DNA of 17,445 nt from JANNHP01 sp031404455 (GTDB lineage Bacteria; Planctomycetota; JAJSAM01; JAJVHW01): contig JANNHP010000072.1 in assembly GCA_031404455.1 (NCBI GenBank), forward strand, positions 1 through 17,445. The letters run 5' to 3'. The notes under the pieces were generated by a model. It worked only from the letters and a program-made list of their open reading frames with translations. It had not been told where the DNA came from and searched no databases. The position numbers were made by a program, and so were the translations under genes. The first letter of the stretch is position 1. The number at the start of each line of letters is the position of its first letter. This document shows, piece after piece, positions 15,001-17,445 of this stretch.

Positions 15001-17445
15001 ATGAGGTCAGGGGCGATGAGGGGGACGCTGGGACTCGTTCTGGTCGTCCTCGCTCTCGCCCCAGGGGCGGTCGCGCAGGAGAAGCCCGCGGCGCCGGAAG
15101 CACCGGCGCCGCAGCCCGCACCGTCGAAGCCCGACACGCCGGAGCAGGCCGCCGACAACGTGCTCGCTGCGGTCCTGGGGAAGGACGACGCGGCGTTGAA
15201 GGCGCTCGCGGCGAGGGACGACCCGGACCCGTGGGTCGTCGCGGACGAGTTGCTGTTCCGCGGGAAGGCGGACGCGGCGGCGGCGTTCGCGAAGGCGGCG
15301 CCTCGCGTGGACGTGGAGAGGCTGCCGGAGTTCGTCGCGTCGAGGAAGGGGAAGACATTGGACGCCGACGCGCGCACGGCGCTCGGCGCGGCCAGCGCGG
15401 CGTTCGCGGCGAAGGACCCACCGGCTGCGCTCGCGGCGGTCGATGCGGCGAAGGCGGCCGACGATCCGGTCGTCGCGGTCCGTCTGGAGCACGCGCGGGG
15501 CCTCGCGCTGCGCGGATCGAACCGTCTGGAGGAGAGCGCCGCCGCGTTCGGCCGGGCCGCTGCGGTGGCGGAGGCTCTCGGCTGGCTCGCCGCCGCCGCG
15601 GACGATCTGCGCGAGGGCGGGACCAGCAGCTTCTACCGCGGCGACGCCCGCGCCGCGCTCGCCGCGTGGACGAGGCGCCTCGCGATCGAGGAGCGACGCG
15701 GCCGCCCTGCGGGGATCGCCCAGGCGCTCGGACACGTCGGCGTCGCCTGCAAGCGCCTGGGCGATGCCCGGAAGGCGCTCGAGTTCTACGAGCGTGCCCT
15801 GAAGCTCAAGGAGGAGCTCGGCGACCGCGTGGAGATGGCCAAGACGCTCGGGAACATGGGCGACCTCCACGCCAGCCTTGCCAACTACGCGAAGGCGCTC
15901 GACTGCCAGCGACGCGCCCTCGCGGTGTTCGAGGAGTGCCGGGTCGACGCGGACGCGGCGATGTGTCTCATCAGCATCGGCGTCATCTACGACTCACTCC
16001 GCGACTACCCGAAGGCGCTCGAGTTCGACGAGCGCGCGCTGCGGGCGGCGGAGCGGATCGGGAACCCCGCGCTGATCGCGGTGGTCGTCGGGAACCTCGG
16101 CGCCATTCACGCGGCCCTCGGGTCGTTTGCCAAGGCGCTCGAGTTCCAGGAGCGCGCCGCGAAGCTCAAGGAGACGGTCGGAGATCGCGCGGGGCTGGCT
16201 CGGACCCTCTCCAACATCGGCAACGTCCACGTCGAAGCCGGTGAGGACGCGAAGGCGCTCGCCTGCTACCAGCGCGCTCAGAGTGTCATGGAGGAAGTCG
16301 GTGACCGCGCGGGACTCGCCATTGCTCTCATGAGTCTCGGCAATGTCCACCGCCGCCTCGGCGACTACGCGAAGGCGCTCGAGTGCCACGAGCGCGCGCT
16401 GAGGCTCGCGGAGGAGCTTCAGGACCGCGTCACGGTCGCCGGCACCCTCGCGAGCATCGGCAGCGTCCACGCGGATCTCGGGGACAGCGCGAAGCGTCTC
16501 GACTTCTCGGAGCGCTCGCTCCGCGTCGCGGAGGAGATCGGAGACACATACACTCAGGTCCGCGCGCTCGGCAACATCGCGGCCGCTCATTCCGCGGCCG
16601 GCCGCCAGCGTGACGCCGTCGCCGCGGCGCGCGACGCCGCCCAGCGCACGGCGGGACTCGTCCGGGGCGTGGGCGAGGAGCAGGGCGCCGGTGCGCGCGG
16701 CCAGTTCTCCCAGCCCTTCGACGTCGGAGCGTGCGCGTCGGCGCGCCTCGGAGACCTCGGCTCCGTCTCTTTCTTCCTCGAGAGCGGGCGCGCCGGGTCG
16801 CTCCTCGAATCGCTCGCGTCGAGAGGCGCTCTCGGCGCGGTGCTCCTGCCGGACGAACTGCGGAGCGCCGATGCCGCCGCCCGCGCACACGAGACGGCGG
16901 CGACCACGGCGCTGCGCCGGGCGATCCAGGGCGGAGACCGCGACGCGATCGCCGCTGCTCGCAAGGGCGTGGATGCCGCACGCGCCGAACTCGGCGACGT
17001 CGTCGCGCGCATCCAGCGCGACGCGAAGTCGGTGGCCGCCGTCGCGTACCCGACGGCGGACTCGCTCGACGAGATCCAGGGCCGGCTCCGCGAAGGCGAA
17101 GCCCTCGTCCTCTACGGGCTGACCCAGGCCGAAGCGCTCGCGCTCATCGTCACGGCGAAGCGCACGCAGGTCGCGTACCTCGGCACCACGGCGGCTGTCG
17201 ACGCCGCGTGCGCGGCGCTGCGATTGGACGAGGACGGCGTCGATCCGGCGGCGTCGCTCGCCGCGCTGCGCAAGCTCGTCGTCGATCCGCTCGTCCTCGG
17301 AACGAAGACCACGCGGATCCTGGTCTCTCCCGTGGGAGCACTCTCCTACGTCCCGTTCGCGACGCTGCCGCCCACCGTGAAGAGCGACAAAGCCGGGGCC
17401 CTGCGCGAAACGCTGTTCGAAAAGGCCATCAAGCGCCAGCCCGCC
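15001..17445 (+). CDS. Exported TPR-CHAT protein (caspase-like), cut by window end
   Basis: The frame is open from ATG 15001 to the window end (815 residues seen). GGGGAGGGGCGG directly before the ATG is a good ribosome binding site; ATG 15016 is an in-frame alternative. Residues 6-25 form a signal peptide, with likely cleavage after AVA before QEKP. A Pro/Ala-rich linker and a helical region follow. TPR units of exactly 40 residues run from about 161 to 552 (e.g. KALEFYERALKLKEELGDR). A helical connector spans 553-670. From about 680 the sequence fits the start of a CHAT domain, with REGEALVLYGLTQ and the hallmark ILVSPVGALSYVPFATLP at about 772-789. CHAT proteins are caspase-like peptidases, but the His-Cys dyad lies beyond the window, so activity cannot be judged. 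The gene is 11 bp from the kinase and presumably co-transcribed. Export is unusual for CHAT proteins, most of which are thought of as cytoplasmic. Confidence 0.85.
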   Translation, partial: MRSGAMRGTLGLVLVVLALAPGAVAQEKPAAPEAPAPQPAPSKPDTPEQAADNVLAAVLGKDDAALKALAARDDPDPWVVADELLFRGKADAAAAFAKAAPRVDVERLPEFVASRKGKTLDADARTALGAASAAFAAKDPPAALAAVDAAKAADDPVVAVRLEHARGLALRGSNRLEESAAAFGRAAAVAEALGWLAAAADDLREGGTSSFYRGDARAALAAWTRRLAIEERRGRPAGIAQALGHVGVACKRLGDARKALEFYERALKLKEELGDRVEMAKTLGNMGDLHASLANYAKALDCQRRALAVFEECRVDADAAMCLISIGVIYDSLRDYPKALEFDERALRAAERIGNPALIAVVVGNLGAIHAALGSFAKALEFQERAAKLKETVGDRAGLARTLSNIGNVHVEAGEDAKALACYQRAQSVMEEVGDRAGLAIALMSLGNVHRRLGDYAKALECHERALRLAEELQDRVTVAGTLASIGSVHADLGDSAKRLDFSERSLRVAEEIGDTYTQVRALGNIAAAHSAAGRQRDAVAAARDAAQRTAGLVRGVGEEQGAGARGQFSQPFDVGACASARLGDLGSVSFFLESGRAGSLLESLASRGALGAVLLPDELRSADAAARAHETAATTALRRAIQGGDRDAIAAARKGVDAARAELGDVVARIQRDAKSVAAVAYPTADSLDEIQGRLREGEALVLYGLTQAEALALIVTAKRTQVAYLGTTAAVDAACAALRLDEDGVDPAASLAALRKLVVDPLVLGTKTTRILVSPVGALSYVPFATLPPTVKSDKAGALRETLFEKAIKRQPA
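15481..16650 (+). repeat. 120-bp tandem coding repeat (TPR units)
   Basis: The TPR coding region keeps a strict 120-nt register: nine full units plus a shorter last one. The hallmark AAGGCGCTC (Lys-Ala-Leu) recurs at the same phase at 15772, 15892, 16012, 16132, 16252 and 16372, with a variant at 16492. The first two units (15481 and 15601) are the most diverged, and the central units share codons as well as residues. The absence of any indel over more than 1 kb suggests growth by unit duplication. Confidence 0.8.

Noticed and set aside
12224..15421. Very long open frame on the - strand (over 1000 codons) opposite the sigma factor and kinase
   Set aside because: It is antisense to two clearly recognisable genes, has Arg/Pro/His-rich low-information composition, and arises from G/C-rich third positions; it also runs into the tRNA region.
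15481..16650. Regular 120-bp periodicity as a CRISPR-like or non-coding satellite array
   Set aside because: The period is a multiple of three, the frame stays open throughout, and the units translate to classic TPR sequence.

Overview
The window is GC-rich, tightly packed bacterial DNA. Its composition, the signal-peptide proteins with a 'KNGRKFAGRIV'-type module, the ECF sigma factor next to a receptor Ser/Thr kinase with a PEGA domain, and the secreted TPR-CHAT protein all resemble Planctomycetota or a related environmental lineage. That assignment is inference from gene style; no marker gene settles it.

Layout. Bases 1-9283 carry the distal two thirds of a respiratory complex I operon in canonical order: nuoG, nuoH, nuoI, nuoJ, nuoK, nuoL, nuoM, nuoN, all on the + strand. 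nuoA-F would lie to the left. Several junctions are translationally coupled by overlap (G/H, J/K, K/L, M/N). The H/I and I/J junctions instead hold hairpin-forming inserts, and a perfect 20-bp palindrome sits upstream of nuoG. Together these genes would form the distal Fe-S wire (NuoG, NuoI), the quinone-site membrane subunit (NuoH) and the proton-translocating arm (NuoJ-N) of an NADH:quinone oxidoreductase. NuoG is short but keeps the N7 cluster motif. NuoM lacks the usual TM7 lysine.

Bases 9330-10970 encode a membrane-anchored alpha-solenoid protein that ends in a DUF3395-like domain. It converges, 7 bp away, on a - strand gene (10978-11937) for an exported protein of unknown function. An inverted repeat spans the two stop codons. 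From 11938 to 12156 no gene is visible; the stretch holds nested palindromes. One of these copies, in inverted orientation, the 3' end of the adjacent tRNA-Arg(TCG) gene (12157-12233, - strand).

Bases 12356-17445 (+ strand) form a compact three-gene unit: an ECF-type sigma factor, a transmembrane Ser/Thr protein kinase with a PEGA domain, and an exported protein with about ten 40-residue TPR units followed by the first part of a CHAT (caspase-like) domain, cut by the window end. This looks like a signalling module, with kinase and sigma factor coupled to a possible extracytoplasmic caspase-like peptidase. It is the best candidate for an undescribed system here. Two genes (9330 and 12356) have -10-like hexamers so close to their ATG that they may be transcribed without a leader.
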